Shown here in pieces: positions 50,704 through 59,032 of a stretch of 64,000 bases of DNA. Each line of letters begins with the position of its first letter. The first letter of the stretch is position 1. The stretch comes from Halorubrum persicum (lineage in GTDB: Archaea > Halobacteriota > Halobacteria > Halobacteriales > Haloferacaceae). The notes beneath the pieces were generated by a model. It saw nothing but the letters and a program-made list of their open reading frames with translations. It was not told where the DNA came from and made no database searches. Where the stretch lies: positions 40,260 through 104,259 of the forward strand of contig NZ_NHOA01000149.1 of NCBI RefSeq assembly GCF_002727125.1. Direction: 5' to 3'. The translations under genes and the position numbers were made by a program.

Positions 50704-51201
50704 ATGTCTCGACTCGCGCTCGTCGCGATCGGGTGCCTCGTCGTCGTCGCCGGCTGCCTGTCGGGCGGGGCTCCGGCCTGCCCCGAGATAGGACCGGACG
50801 GCGAACGGGTCGACGATCCGGTGTGCCCTGACCAACAGGCGGGCGGCCTCTCGCTGTCCCTCGAGCGGGACGGCGAGACCGTCCGCGTCACCGCCACGAG
50901 CGTGGGCGAGGAGGCAGTCCCGGTCAACCCGGACCGGTGGGCAGTCTTCCGGAACGCCGCCGGCTCGGGAGCAGACGCGCCCGAGTGGCGGACGGCGGCG
51001 AACGCGCCGGCGGGAACGCACAACCTGACCGTGATCGAACTGGCACCCGACGAGACGCAGACGTGGGAGCTCCGCTACGATCCGACCGCGTCGGACGCGT
51101 CCGACCGCCGCGACGCGGTGCTCGACCGGTCGGGCGAGTACGTCTTCTCGCTCCGGGCGAACGACCGGACCTACGTCATCCCCTTCCGGATCACGGAGTG
51201 A
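50704..51201 (+). CDS. Secreted lipoprotein, unknown function
   Basis: A 165-residue lipoprotein. The signal reads MSRLALVAIGCLVVVAGC, with lipobox VVAGC at residues 14-18; there is no twin-arginine pair, so Sec export is likely. The mature part contains SLERDGETVRVTATSVGEEA and later SGEYVFSLRANDRTYVIPF, which look like an immunoglobulin-like beta sandwich of about 110 residues. A Cys pair (APACPEIG and PVCPDQ) may form a disulfide. No family was recognised. The TATA-like CTTTTTC lies about 30 bases upstream. Confidence 0.75.
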   Translation: MSRLALVAIGCLVVVAGCLSGGAPACPEIGPDGERVDDPVCPDQQAGGLSLSLERDGETVRVTATSVGEEAVPVNPDRWAVFRNAAGSGADAPEWRTAANAPAGTHNLTVIELAPDETQTWELRYDPTASDASDRRDAVLDRSGEYVFSLRANDRTYVIPFRITE

Positions 51202-51311
51202 ACGACGGCGTCAGCCGACCGATCGAGGGGCTCCGCGTCTGCGGCGCGGCGTAGCAGTTCGGTTCCGCTCTACCGCCGCACGACGGGGTCGACCCCGGTG
51301 CGCCTCTCGGC

Positions 51312-52391
51312 TTAGTTCGGTTCCTCGCTCTGCTGCTGTCGGTGGTGGCGGCGGAGGACTCCGACTTTGTTCGCCACCGCGGCCGACAGGTCGCGGAACG
51401 CCGCCGCGGCGTCGCCGTCGTCACTGGTCACGATCGGCTCGCCGTCGTCGGCTCCCGCGCGGACGGCCGGATCCAGCGGCAGCGATCCGAGGTACGGGAC
51501 ATCGACCGAATCGGCGAGCGTCCGGCCGCCGTCCTCGCCGAAGATGTCGTGTGTGTCCCCGCAACCGGGGCAGACGAACCCGCTCATGTTCTCGACGACG
51601 CCCAACACGTTCGTCTGGTACTCCCCGAACATCTGAACGCCGCGGCGGGTGTCGCCCACGGCGACGGACTGCGGTGTCGTGACGACGACCGTCCCCGTGA
51701 CGGGGAGGTTCTGCAGCACCGTCAACTGGACGTCGCCGGTCCCCGGCGGCAGGTCCACCACGAGGTAGTCCAGGGATCCCCACGACACGTCCTCGAAGAG
51801 GTCGGTGAGCGTGTTCTGTGCGACCGGTCCGCGCCAGACGACCGGATCGTCCTCGTCGATCAGCAGGCCGACGCTCATCAGTTTGAGCCCGTGAGCGGTC
51901 GGCGGTTCGATCCGGTCCTCGCCGTCGACGGTCGCCACGTCCGGGTCGGCGTCGGCGCCGAGCATCTGGGGAACGTTCGGGCCGTACACGTCGGCGTCGA
52001 ACAGCCCGACGTTCGCCCCGCGGTCGGCGAGGCCGGCGGCGAGGTTGACGGCGACGGTGCTTTTCCCGACGCCCCCCTTGCCGGAGGCGACGGCGATCAC
52101 GTTCTTGACGCCCGGCAGGACCGACGACTCGGCGGCGTCGAACAGCGGCACGCTCGCCGAGAGCTCGGTGTCGATCCCCGCGCCGTCGGCGACCTCGCGG
52201 ACGCGCTCCGCGATGGCGGCCTCGTCCGGCGCGTGCGGCGCGCCGAGCGCGAGCTCGACGGCGGCGGTCCCGTCCTCGACGGCAACGTCGGTGACGAGGC
52301 CGGCGCTGACGATGTCTGTACCGAGCGCCGGGTCGTCGACGGCGCGGAGGCGATCGCGGAGGTCTGCGTCTGAAATGTCGGTGGTTGTCAT
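51312..52391 (-). CDS. Mrp/NBP35-type iron-sulfur carrier ATPase (ApbC)
   Basis: A 359-residue P-loop protein. A MIP18-like domain (residues 10-85, with SAGLVTDVAVEDGTAAVELAL) is fused to the Mrp ATPase domain. The deviant Walker A motif is SGKGGVGKSTVAVNLAAGLAD (Lys105, Lys110), and VDLPPGTGDVQL and CPGCG (the cluster-binding CxxC) follow. Mrp proteins carry and insert Fe-S clusters. The gene starts only 11 bases after the TorD stop and is last in the molybdoenzyme operon, so it may help mature the Fe-S subunits. It is not usually part of such operons. Confidence 0.9.
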   Translation of the reverse strand: MTTTDISDADLRDRLRAVDDPALGTDIVSAGLVTDVAVEDGTAAVELALGAPHAPDEAAIAERVREVADGAGIDTELSASVPLFDAAESSVLPGVKNVIAVASGKGGVGKSTVAVNLAAGLADRGANVGLFDADVYGPNVPQMLGADADPDVATVDGEDRIEPPTAHGLKLMSVGLLIDEDDPVVWRGPVAQNTLTDLFEDVSWGSLDYLVVDLPPGTGDVQLTVLQNLPVTGTVVVTTPQSVAVGDTRRGVQMFGEYQTNVLGVVENMSGFVCPGCGDTHDIFGEDGGRTLADSVDVPYLGSLPLDPAVRAGADDGEPIVTSDDGDAAAAFRDLSAAVANKVGVLRRHHRQQQSEEPN

Positions 52392-52402
52392 TGGTCGTGT
52401 GG

Positions 52403-53119
52403 TTACGCGGGTGTGGTTTCGGACGGCCGGTCGTCGGCGTCGACGACTTCCTGTGCGTCCCAGGCGGTGAACGTCCGCGCGAGGCGAGCGATCGCGGCGA
52501 AGACGCCTTCGACGGTGTCGCGGTCCGCGACGGCGTCTTCGAACCGGTCGATCCACCCCAGCCGGGAGAGCGTCCGGGCCTGGAGGTCGCGGACCGCGTC
52601 GAGGCTCCCCTCGCGTCCGTCGCCCTCGAGGAGCGCCGCCTCCCGCTCGCAGAGCGCGCGCATGAACTCGAAGGAGGCGGCGACGTGGTCGGGGATGTCG
52701 TCGCCCCGCTCGGGCGAGAAGCCGGCGGCGGCGTACAGCTGCGCCATGTCGGCGGCCGGATCGCCGAGCAGTTCGCCGGCCTCCCCGGCGGTGTGGTACC
52801 GGGAGTCCGACTCGAACTCCTCGCTCGGGTCGACCGCGTGGGCGGACGCGAACGGCGGAACGTAGTGGCGTCCCGGCACGACGAACAGGTTGTCGTACCC
52901 GATCTTCAGCGACTCCGCGTCGTGGCCGTCGCCGCGGAGGTTCGCCGTCGCGATGTCGATCGGGAACGCCTCGGCGACGGCCGCGAACGCTTCCCCTTCG
53001 AGCGCGGCAGCGATCGTCTCGGCCTCGCCGTCGAAGGTCGCGGCCAGCAGGCCGTATAGCCGCGCACGGGCCGTCGCAATCGCCGCCTCGTCGAGGGTGT
53101 CGGGAGTGGGTCCGGACAT
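52403..53119 (-). CDS. TorD/DmsD family molybdoenzyme chaperone
   Basis: A 238-residue all-helical chaperone of the TorD family. It typically binds the Tat signal of its molybdoenzyme and holds the apo-enzyme until the cofactor is inserted. Helical motifs LYGLLAATFDGEAE, IGYDNLFVVPGRHYVPPFAS and DHVAASFEFMRALCEREAAL are visible; the PGRHYVPPFAS segment matches the conserved loop of the family. The ATG at 53119 lies just after the stop of the catalytic subunit gene (53125), on the same operon. The physical neighbour with a Tat signal is that catalytic subunit, its likely client. Confidence 0.9.
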   Translation of the reverse strand: MSGPTPDTLDEAAIATARARLYGLLAATFDGEAETIAAALEGEAFAAVAEAFPIDIATANLRGDGHDAESLKIGYDNLFVVPGRHYVPPFASAHAVDPSEEFESDSRYHTAGEAGELLGDPAADMAQLYAAAGFSPERGDDIPDHVAASFEFMRALCEREAALLEGDGREGSLDAVRDLQARTLSRLGWIDRFEDAVADRDTVEGVFAAIARLARTFTAWDAQEVVDADDRPSETTPA

Positions 53120-53124
53120 GCGGA

Positions 53125-56100
53125 TCACCGCCGCTCCACGTCGACGAAGGCGTCGTACTGCGCGTTGCTCCCGCCGACCAGGTCCGAGAGGCCGGTGTCG
53201 CCGAGTCTCTCGTCTAACGGCTGGATGTGGTTGATCGCGAAGCCGGCGTCGCGGCCCTTCGCGTACCCGGCCTCCTCGCTCATCGGCTCGTCGAACTGGT
53301 AGTCGCTGTGGCCGTCGGCCTCGACCGCCGGCTGCGTTTCGCCGTCGATCGTCTCGGCCGTCGCCCCGTCACCGGTCCGGCCCCAGCCCCACATCGCGCC
53401 GACGACGCCCGGACGGATGCCGCCCGTGACCATCGCGACGCCGTCGACGGTCTTGCGACCGGCGTCGATGGCGATCTCGTCGCCGTTCTCGATGCCCCGC
53501 TCCTCGGCGTCCTGAGCGTTGATCCACAGCGGGTTCTCGGGACGCGTCTCCCGGAGCCACGGGCTGTTCTGGGTGCGGTGCATCCCCTGGGTCCGCGGCT
53601 TCCAGTTGATCAGCCGGAACGGCCGCTCCCGGTCGTCGTCGCCGCTCACCGCGGCCTGTACGGTGCCGTCGTAGTGCTCGACGTCGTCGACCTTCGGAAG
53701 CGGGTCGAACCGCTCGCCGGTGAAGGAGTGTTTCCCGTTCGGGACGACCTCGCTGTAGAAGTCGACCCGCGACCCGAGTTTGTACCGCATGTGATCGCCG
53801 TCGTAGGCGTTCGAGTCGTCCCCGCGCTCGGCGTAGTCGTAGCCGTGACCGTGCTCGGCGAACGCCTCGTCGTAGCCCTCGGTCGGCTCCTCGAAGCGGC
53901 CGCCCCGGTTCAACACGGTGACGACCTTCGGCCACTCCTCGTCGGTGACCGCTGCCTTCCAGCGGTCGAGGTCGAACCCCTCGCCGAGGCCGCTCTCGTG
54001 GCTCTCCCGGAACACCCGTCGCTCGTCCTCGCTCGCGTCTTCGACCGGGTCGCGGCTATACGCGATATTGGCGGCCAGCTTCAGGTAGAAGTCCTCGGCC
54101 CGTTCAAGCGGCCACAGGTCGCCGTTCGCGTCGGGGATGGCACCCTCACCAACGCCGGGCAGGTCGAGCTCCGACCACAGCTCGATGAGCACGTCCTCGA
54201 ACGGACGCGCGTTGGGGACGACCGACACCGCCGGCTGACTGATCTTCTCGTCGGCCAGCCGCTTGTTCGGGTACGTCCCGAAGTTCTCCCACCGTTCGAG
54301 GTAGGTCGGCTCCGGCAGGATGTAGTCGGCGTACCGGCTCGTCTCCCCGATGACCGTGTCCGAGGCGACGATCAGCGGGATCGTCTCGGTGTCTTTGATG
54401 ATCGCCGGGATCTCGTCGCCGCCGGCGACCGCCATCACGTGGTTGTTCGAGTAGGGCCGGATGAACAGCGCCTCGACCCCGTACGGGTACTCGTCGGCGG
54501 CGCTGCCGTAGAGCTCTTGGGTCGCCTGCGGCGGCGCGACGGGGAACCACGGCCGCTTCGCCGGGTAGCCGTCGTCGCGGTCGAACAGCGAGGTGTCCTC
54601 GTAGTTGACGCCGCCCCGGAGCAGGGGGATCCCCCACGGCGAGTGCCCGTCCGGGACGGAGCCGAGTTCGTACCGCCCGGACATGGTGTCGTAGCCCGCG
54701 TACGGCGTGATCTGGCCGCCCTTCCAGTCGTAGTTCCCGATGAGGTGCTGGAGGGTGGCGATCGCCCGCGTGTTGTAGAAGCCGTTGGTGTGCTTCGCCG
54801 GGCCGCGGTAGGCCATGATCGCCGCGCGCTTGCCGTGACTGGTGAACTCGTCCGCGATCTCGGCGATCTGGTCGGCGGGCACGCCGGCCATCTCGGCGTA
54901 CTCCTCGACGGTGTGTTCGAAGACGCGCTCGCGGTACTGGCTCCAGACGCTTCGAACCGCCCTCCCGTCGACCGTCACGTCGACGTCGAGGACCGCCGTG
55001 TCGACCTCGCTCGCGGGGCGCGGCTCGCCCGTCGCCGCGTCGACGGCGACGAAGTCGTCGGCGGTGTCGGCGTCCTCCGGAACGAGCCCGAGGTCGCCGG
55101 CGCGCGCCTTCGGTCCCGCCGGCTCGTCGACGAGGACGAGGTGCGTCGCGTCGCTCCACGTGGGCTCGTCGTCGTCGCTCGCGGCCGACTGCGACGGGTT
55201 CTGGAGGTACGTCAGGTCGTGGCGGTCGTTCTCGATGATCCACCGCGCCATCCCGAGCGCGAGCGCGCCGTCCGCGCCGGGTTCGACCGGCACCCACGTG
55301 TCGGCCTTCTCCGCGGTCTTCGACAGCCGCGGGTCGACGACGTCCATCCGCATGCCGTCCTCGATGGCGTTCGTCAGCTTCGGCGCGAGCCACGTCGGCC
55401 CCTTGTTGGCGACCATGGGGTTGGTCCCCCACGCGATGAGGTACTCGCAGTTCTCGATGTCGGGGTACTGCCGCTTCTTCTTGGCGCCGTGGGAGCGGAC
55501 GTTGCCCATCACGCTCGAGACCCCGCAGGTCCCGGCGTGGTGGATGCTGTTTATCGATCCGAGCCCCTGGTGCCAGAGCCGGTTTCGAATGAAGTTTCGG
55601 CGGAACCCGCCGACGTCGACGATCTGGTTGGACTTCGGGCCCAGATCGGGGTGGTCGGTGTCGATGAGGTCGTCCGCGTACTTCTCGTCGAACTCCGACT
55701 TGGACAGCTCGCCGTTCTGGACGGCCTCCCAGTCGCTCATCACCGCCTCCTGCGGGGCGTATCCCCAGATGTCTTCGAGTCCGGGGTGGCCGAGGTCGTC
55801 GTCGCCCTCGACGATGTCCTGAATCGCCTGCTCCCACGAGACGGTCTTCCACTCGCCCGAGCCGCGCGGGCCGACGCGCTTCATCGGCTGTCGGACGCGG
55901 TAGCTGTCGAAAGCGGTCTGGATGCCCGCCTGTCCCTTCAGGCAGATCCGGCCGCCCGAGAGCGACCACCGATCGGTGTCGACGTCGCCGCTCCCCTCGA
56001 CGTCGCCCATCGCCACGTCCTCCGGATCGCTCTCGTAGGGCACCTGCGAGAACGGCTGCGTGTTGAGGAACGAGTACGGGTTCCCGGCGAGCTTCCGGAC

Positions 56101-56382
56101 GAGCGAGCTGTACTCGCCGGTGCCGCTCCCGTCCGCGAGCTGTACCTTGATCGGGCAGAACGTGTTACACTGGCCGCAGGTGGTGTGTATCACGTCGCTC
56201 GCGCCGTACTCGCCGTACTCGTCGCCGACGTAGTGGTGTTCGTCGTCCGTCCACAGGTCGTCGACGTCGACCTCGACCGCGGCGTTGCTCGCCGCCGCGA
56301 TGACTCCGATACTCCCGGCCGCCTTGACGAAGTCGCGGCGCGAAATGCCCGCGCCGTCCTCGCCGGAATCGTCAGTACTCAT
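53125..56382 (-). CDS. Tat-exported molybdopterin oxidoreductase catalytic subunit (PsrA/TtrA/ArrA-like)
   Basis: A 1085-residue DMSO reductase family enzyme. The Tat signal is GISRRDFVKAAG near residues 12-23. The N-terminal 4Fe-4S site starts at HTTCGQCNTFCPIKV and closes with the Cys in GRICLKGQAGIQTAFDSY. A candidate molybdenum Cys ligand is in HHAGTCGVSSVMG. The conserved INAQDAEERGI and WGWGRTGDG segments lie in the C-terminal domain. Length exceeds PsrA and ArrA (about 750-850) and approaches TtrA. With the Fe-S subunit and NrfD it forms a membrane reductase on the outer face of the membrane. Polysulfide, tetrathionate, thiosulfate or arsenate are possible acceptors; sequence by eye does not decide. 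It overlaps the NrfD gene (ATGA). Confidence 0.88.
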   Translation of the reverse strand: MSTDDSGEDGAGISRRDFVKAAGSIGVIAAASNAAVEVDVDDLWTDDEHHYVGDEYGEYGASDVIHTTCGQCNTFCPIKVQLADGSGTGEYSSLVRKLAGNPYSFLNTQPFSQVPYESDPEDVAMGDVEGSGDVDTDRWSLSGGRICLKGQAGIQTAFDSYRVRQPMKRVGPRGSGEWKTVSWEQAIQDIVEGDDDLGHPGLEDIWGYAPQEAVMSDWEAVQNGELSKSEFDEKYADDLIDTDHPDLGPKSNQIVDVGGFRRNFIRNRLWHQGLGSINSIHHAGTCGVSSVMGNVRSHGAKKKRQYPDIENCEYLIAWGTNPMVANKGPTWLAPKLTNAIEDGMRMDVVDPRLSKTAEKADTWVPVEPGADGALALGMARWIIENDRHDLTYLQNPSQSAASDDDEPTWSDATHLVLVDEPAGPKARAGDLGLVPEDADTADDFVAVDAATGEPRPASEVDTAVLDVDVTVDGRAVRSVWSQYRERVFEHTVEEYAEMAGVPADQIAEIADEFTSHGKRAAIMAYRGPAKHTNGFYNTRAIATLQHLIGNYDWKGGQITPYAGYDTMSGRYELGSVPDGHSPWGIPLLRGGVNYEDTSLFDRDDGYPAKRPWFPVAPPQATQELYGSAADEYPYGVEALFIRPYSNNHVMAVAGGDEIPAIIKDTETIPLIVASDTVIGETSRYADYILPEPTYLERWENFGTYPNKRLADEKISQPAVSVVPNARPFEDVLIELWSELDLPGVGEGAIPDANGDLWPLERAEDFYLKLAANIAYSRDPVEDASEDERRVFRESHESGLGEGFDLDRWKAAVTDEEWPKVVTVLNRGGRFEEPTEGYDEAFAEHGHGYDYAERGDDSNAYDGDHMRYKLGSRVDFYSEVVPNGKHSFTGERFDPLPKVDDVEHYDGTVQAAVSGDDDRERPFRLINWKPRTQGMHRTQNSPWLRETRPENPLWINAQDAEERGIENGDEIAIDAGRKTVDGVAMVTGGIRPGVVGAMWGWGRTGDGATAETIDGETQPAVEADGHSDYQFDEPMSEEAGYAKGRDAGFAINHIQPLDERLGDTGLSDLVGGSNAQYDAFVDVERR

Positions 56383-57650
56383 TCGTGGTCACCTCCAGAG
56401 AGCGGGGTCAGCGGAAGCGTCTCCGCACCCAGCGTGTACAACAGCAGGCCGACGCCGATCATGCCGACGCTCGTCCCCCACTCGACGAGGGTCGGGAAGT
56501 AGGACCCGTGGGGGAGCCCCTCCATCACCGGCATGACCTGCGCCGGAACGACGATGTTGAACCGCACCGCGATGATTCCGATGACGACGCTCAGTCCGGC
56601 CAGCACCATCACCGACGGCGTGCGCCGCCAGGACCGCTTGCTTAACAGCACCATCGGGAACACCCAGCTGAAGCCGATCATGAACCACCAGAACGACCAC
56701 GACATCGGGCCGTACATGATCACCTGCCAGGTCTCGATCTCGTGAGGGTGGAGGCTGGCGATCGCGATGAACGTCTCGATGGCGGTCAGGGCGGCGTCGA
56801 CGATGATGAACCCGATCAGCAGCTGTGCGAGCCGATCGAGCAGGTCCGGATCGACCGAATCGCCGTCGAACAGTCGGGTCCGAAGCACGTAGATCATCAT
56901 CACGAGCGCGGTCCCGCTGAGCAGCGCCGAGACGACGAAGATCACCGGGAACAGTCCGCTGTTCCAGTACGGACGGGCCTTCGAGACGGCGAACAGCACG
57001 CCGGTGCCGCCGTGGACCATGAAGATCGCCAGCGGGATGCCGACGATGCCGGCCCGCTTGAGCCAGCGCTGGTCGAACGCCTGCGACTCCTCGCTCGTGT
57101 CGAGTCGGCCGAGCGCGAGCGCCGCGTAGAACCGCTCTCTGAGCCCGGAGGTGCGCTCGGCGACCCGCGCGAGGTCGATCCGCATCGAGAAGTACAGCTC
57201 CGTGACCAGAATCCCGATGTAGGCCACGTAGGCGTGGACCTCCCACGAGAGCGCCGAGGTCAGCTGGCGCCAGATGAACGGGAAGTACATCCGGTCCATC
57301 CGCCCGAGGTCGATCCAGACGAACAGCAGCGCCACCGCCATGCTGATTATGGCCGCGAACAGCGCCTCGCGGTCGATCCTGTGCATCCCCTCGACCTCGA
57401 AGACGTTGGCCATCGTGCTCACGAGGAACGCCCCGGCGGAGAGGCCGACGAAGTAGATGTAGAAGGCGACCCACGCGCCCCACGGGACGATGCTCGTGAG
57501 GTTGGTACTCGCCATGCCGCCCGTGAGCCGGAGGTACGTCGCGTACGCGCCGACGGCGACGAGAACGCCGACGACCGCGTACCAGGCGACGCGTAACCTG
57601 TCGTCCTCGAACCCCGGATCGAACTCGAAGCGTGAGCGTTGTGTTGACAT
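56379..57650 (-). CDS. NrfD/PsrC-type membrane anchor subunit
   Basis: A 423-residue membrane protein with eight or more transmembrane helices. It begins with VAWYAVVGVLVAVGAYATYL and carries NrfD features such as IVPWGAWVAFYIYFVGLSAGAF. It exchanges electrons with menaquinol and passes them to the Fe-S subunit, and has no heme-binding His pattern I could identify. Length is standard. It starts four bases after the stop of the Fe-S gene and overlaps the catalytic subunit start, so B, C and A subunits are co-translated in that order. Confidence 0.92.
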   Translation of the reverse strand: MSTQRSRFEFDPGFEDDRLRVAWYAVVGVLVAVGAYATYLRLTGGMASTNLTSIVPWGAWVAFYIYFVGLSAGAFLVSTMANVFEVEGMHRIDREALFAAIISMAVALLFVWIDLGRMDRMYFPFIWRQLTSALSWEVHAYVAYIGILVTELYFSMRIDLARVAERTSGLRERFYAALALGRLDTSEESQAFDQRWLKRAGIVGIPLAIFMVHGGTGVLFAVSKARPYWNSGLFPVIFVVSALLSGTALVMMIYVLRTRLFDGDSVDPDLLDRLAQLLIGFIIVDAALTAIETFIAIASLHPHEIETWQVIMYGPMSWSFWWFMIGFSWVFPMVLLSKRSWRRTPSVMVLAGLSVVIGIIAVRFNIVVPAQVMPVMEGLPHGSYFPTLVEWGTSVGMIGVGLLLYTLGAETLPLTPLSGGDHE

Positions 57651-57653
57651 GGG

Positions 57654-58682
57654 TCACTTGAGGTAGTAGACGTTGGGGTCGGTCCCCTCGTCCTCTTTCA
57701 GTTGGAACGCGCGCGACGAGTCGGCCATCTGTGCGACGTCGCTGTCGGGGTTCTCGAGATCGCCCATGTTCCGGGCGTCGCCGACGCACGTCTCGACGCA
57801 GGCCGGCTCCTCGCCTCGCTCCAGCCGATGCGTACAGAAGCTACACTTGCGGATGTTGCCGATCGGCGACTTCCCCTCCTCGCGTGATCCGCGGTCGACG
57901 CCGTACTCCGGGCTCGTGATCTCGCCCGCTCCCTCGACCTCGTCGTCGTAGTTCTCGCCGAAGTCGAAGTACCGCGCGCCGTACGGGCAGGCGATGTTAC
58001 AGTACCGGCAGCCGATACACCGGTCGTAGTCGATGTTGACCACGCCGTCGTCCATCTTGTACGTCGCCGAGACGGGACACACCTGGACGCACGGCGGGTT
58101 GTCACACTGCATACACGGGCGCGGGACGTTCGTCCGCGTGACGTTCGGGAACTCGCCGTGTTCCTCCTCCATCACGACGTTGTACGAGACCCCGGGCGGG
58201 GTCCGGTTCTCGGACTTGCACGCGACCGTACACGAGTCACAGCCGACGCATTTCTGGAGGTCGATCACCATCCCCCACTTCTCGCCGCCCGTGCCGATCC
58301 CCCCCTCGCCGTCGTCGACCTGCGCCGTCTCCGTCGAGACCGTGTCCATCGATCCGACGGCGCAGCTCAGCGACTCGGCCGTCTCCGTCGAGACGGTCTG
58401 GTCGCCGGCGTCGACCGCCGGGTTCGGCGTCTCGCGGTACGCGTCGCCGAACTCCTCGGCGGCGGCCTCGTCGTACTTCTCCCAGTACTCGTCGCCGGAG
58501 ATCTCACCCCGGGCGACGCTCTGGGCGTCTTCGGCCATCGAAACGCCGAGGTCGGTGTCCGCCTCGACGTCCGCGAGCTCCTCCCGCGGGTCGGGCCGTT
58601 CGTTCTCCACCATCGCGTCGAGGTCGGCCTTCCCGACGTTCGGGATACCGGGGAGGGTGTCCCCGTCGTCAGCGGTGCTCAT
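57654..58682 (-). CDS. Four-cluster ferredoxin-type subunit (PsrB/DmsB type)
   Basis: A 342-residue electron-transfer subunit. About 140 acidic residues precede a core with four Cys groups: CVGCDSCTVAC, CMQCDNPPCVQVC, CIGCRYCNIAC and CSFCTHRLERGEEPACVETC, ligating four 4Fe-4S clusters. Electrons pass from NrfD-bound menaquinol to the catalytic subunit. The long acidic N-terminus contains two near-identical short segments (TVSTETAESLSC and TVSTETAQVDDG) that look like an internal duplication. The subunit has no Tat signal, so it is probably carried out with the catalytic subunit. I use the ATG at 58682; an upstream in-frame extension is basic and unlike haloarchaeal protein. Confidence 0.9.
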   Translation of the reverse strand: MSTADDGDTLPGIPNVGKADLDAMVENERPDPREELADVEADTDLGVSMAEDAQSVARGEISGDEYWEKYDEAAAEEFGDAYRETPNPAVDAGDQTVSTETAESLSCAVGSMDTVSTETAQVDDGEGGIGTGGEKWGMVIDLQKCVGCDSCTVACKSENRTPPGVSYNVVMEEEHGEFPNVTRTNVPRPCMQCDNPPCVQVCPVSATYKMDDGVVNIDYDRCIGCRYCNIACPYGARYFDFGENYDDEVEGAGEITSPEYGVDRGSREEGKSPIGNIRKCSFCTHRLERGEEPACVETCVGDARNMGDLENPDSDVAQMADSSRAFQLKEDEGTDPNVYYLK

Positions 58683-58793
58683 CGCCACCACCCGTTGCCA
58701 GTCGTCTCGTCGCCGAGCGGTCGGGGCCGCGCCGGCGGGTTGGTCCGGGAACTCATACACGTAAACGTACACAGAGCCCGGTGGAAAGGGTGA

Positions 58794-58808
58794 TACCAAT
58801 ACAGTTTG
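58794..58808. promoter_or_regulatory. Operator-like repeat, copy 1
   Basis: TACCAATACAGTTTG matches copy 2 in 14 of 15 bases. The core CAA-N6-TTG is an inverted repeat. It lies upstream of the Fe-S subunit gene. Confidence 0.6.
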
Positions 58809-58846
58809 CCCCGGGTGACTCCCGAAGAGATACCCCATACTCCGGG

Positions 58847-58861
58847 TACCAATACTGTTTG
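58847..58861. promoter_or_regulatory. Operator-like repeat, copy 2
   Basis: TACCAATACTGTTTG, in the same orientation as copy 1, with start points 53 bases apart (about five helical turns). The extended core CCAA-N6-TTGG is palindromic, typical of a dimeric regulator site. Confidence 0.6.
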
Positions 58862-58951
58862 GATCGGGGGGTCGCTCCCCCGAACGGGTTCGCTTCGCGC
58901 CGCGCGCCGCCGACCGCCGACATTATCAACGAGAACTGACACCTCCCGATT

Positions 58952-59032
58952 ATGAACGAATCGTACCGACCGAGACGAACGGTCGGCGGAGCGGCGACGA
59001 CCGTCCGCCGAGGGGGGCGACGGAGCGCATGA
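58952..59032 (+). CDS. Leaderless mini-ORF overlapping the regulator start
   Basis: A 26-codon frame from the ATG at 58952, which is 28 bases after CATTATC, ending in a TGA that overlaps the regulator ATG by four bases (ATGA). The peptide is Arg-rich, unlike haloarchaeal proteins, so the act of translating it may matter more than the product. It could couple translation of the regulator to initiation on a leaderless transcript. Confidence 0.4.
   Translation: MNESYRPRRTVGGAATTVRRGGRRSA

Larger units (their letters stand above)
58683..59028. promoter_or_regulatory. Divergent regulatory region between molybdoenzyme operon and regulator
   Basis: About 345 bases. It holds two operator-like repeats (58794-58808 and 58847-58861), a TTTACG element near 58757 that may be the operon TATA box, and CATTATC (58921-58927), the probable TATA box of the regulator transcript. 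A mini-ORF (58952-59032) leads into the regulator gene. Confidence 0.55.

Noticed and set aside
58683..58838. N-terminal extension of the Fe-S subunit upstream of 58682
   Set aside because: The extra residues are aromatic and basic and would run through one of the operator repeats; the ATG at 58682 starts the acidic sequence typical of the proteome.
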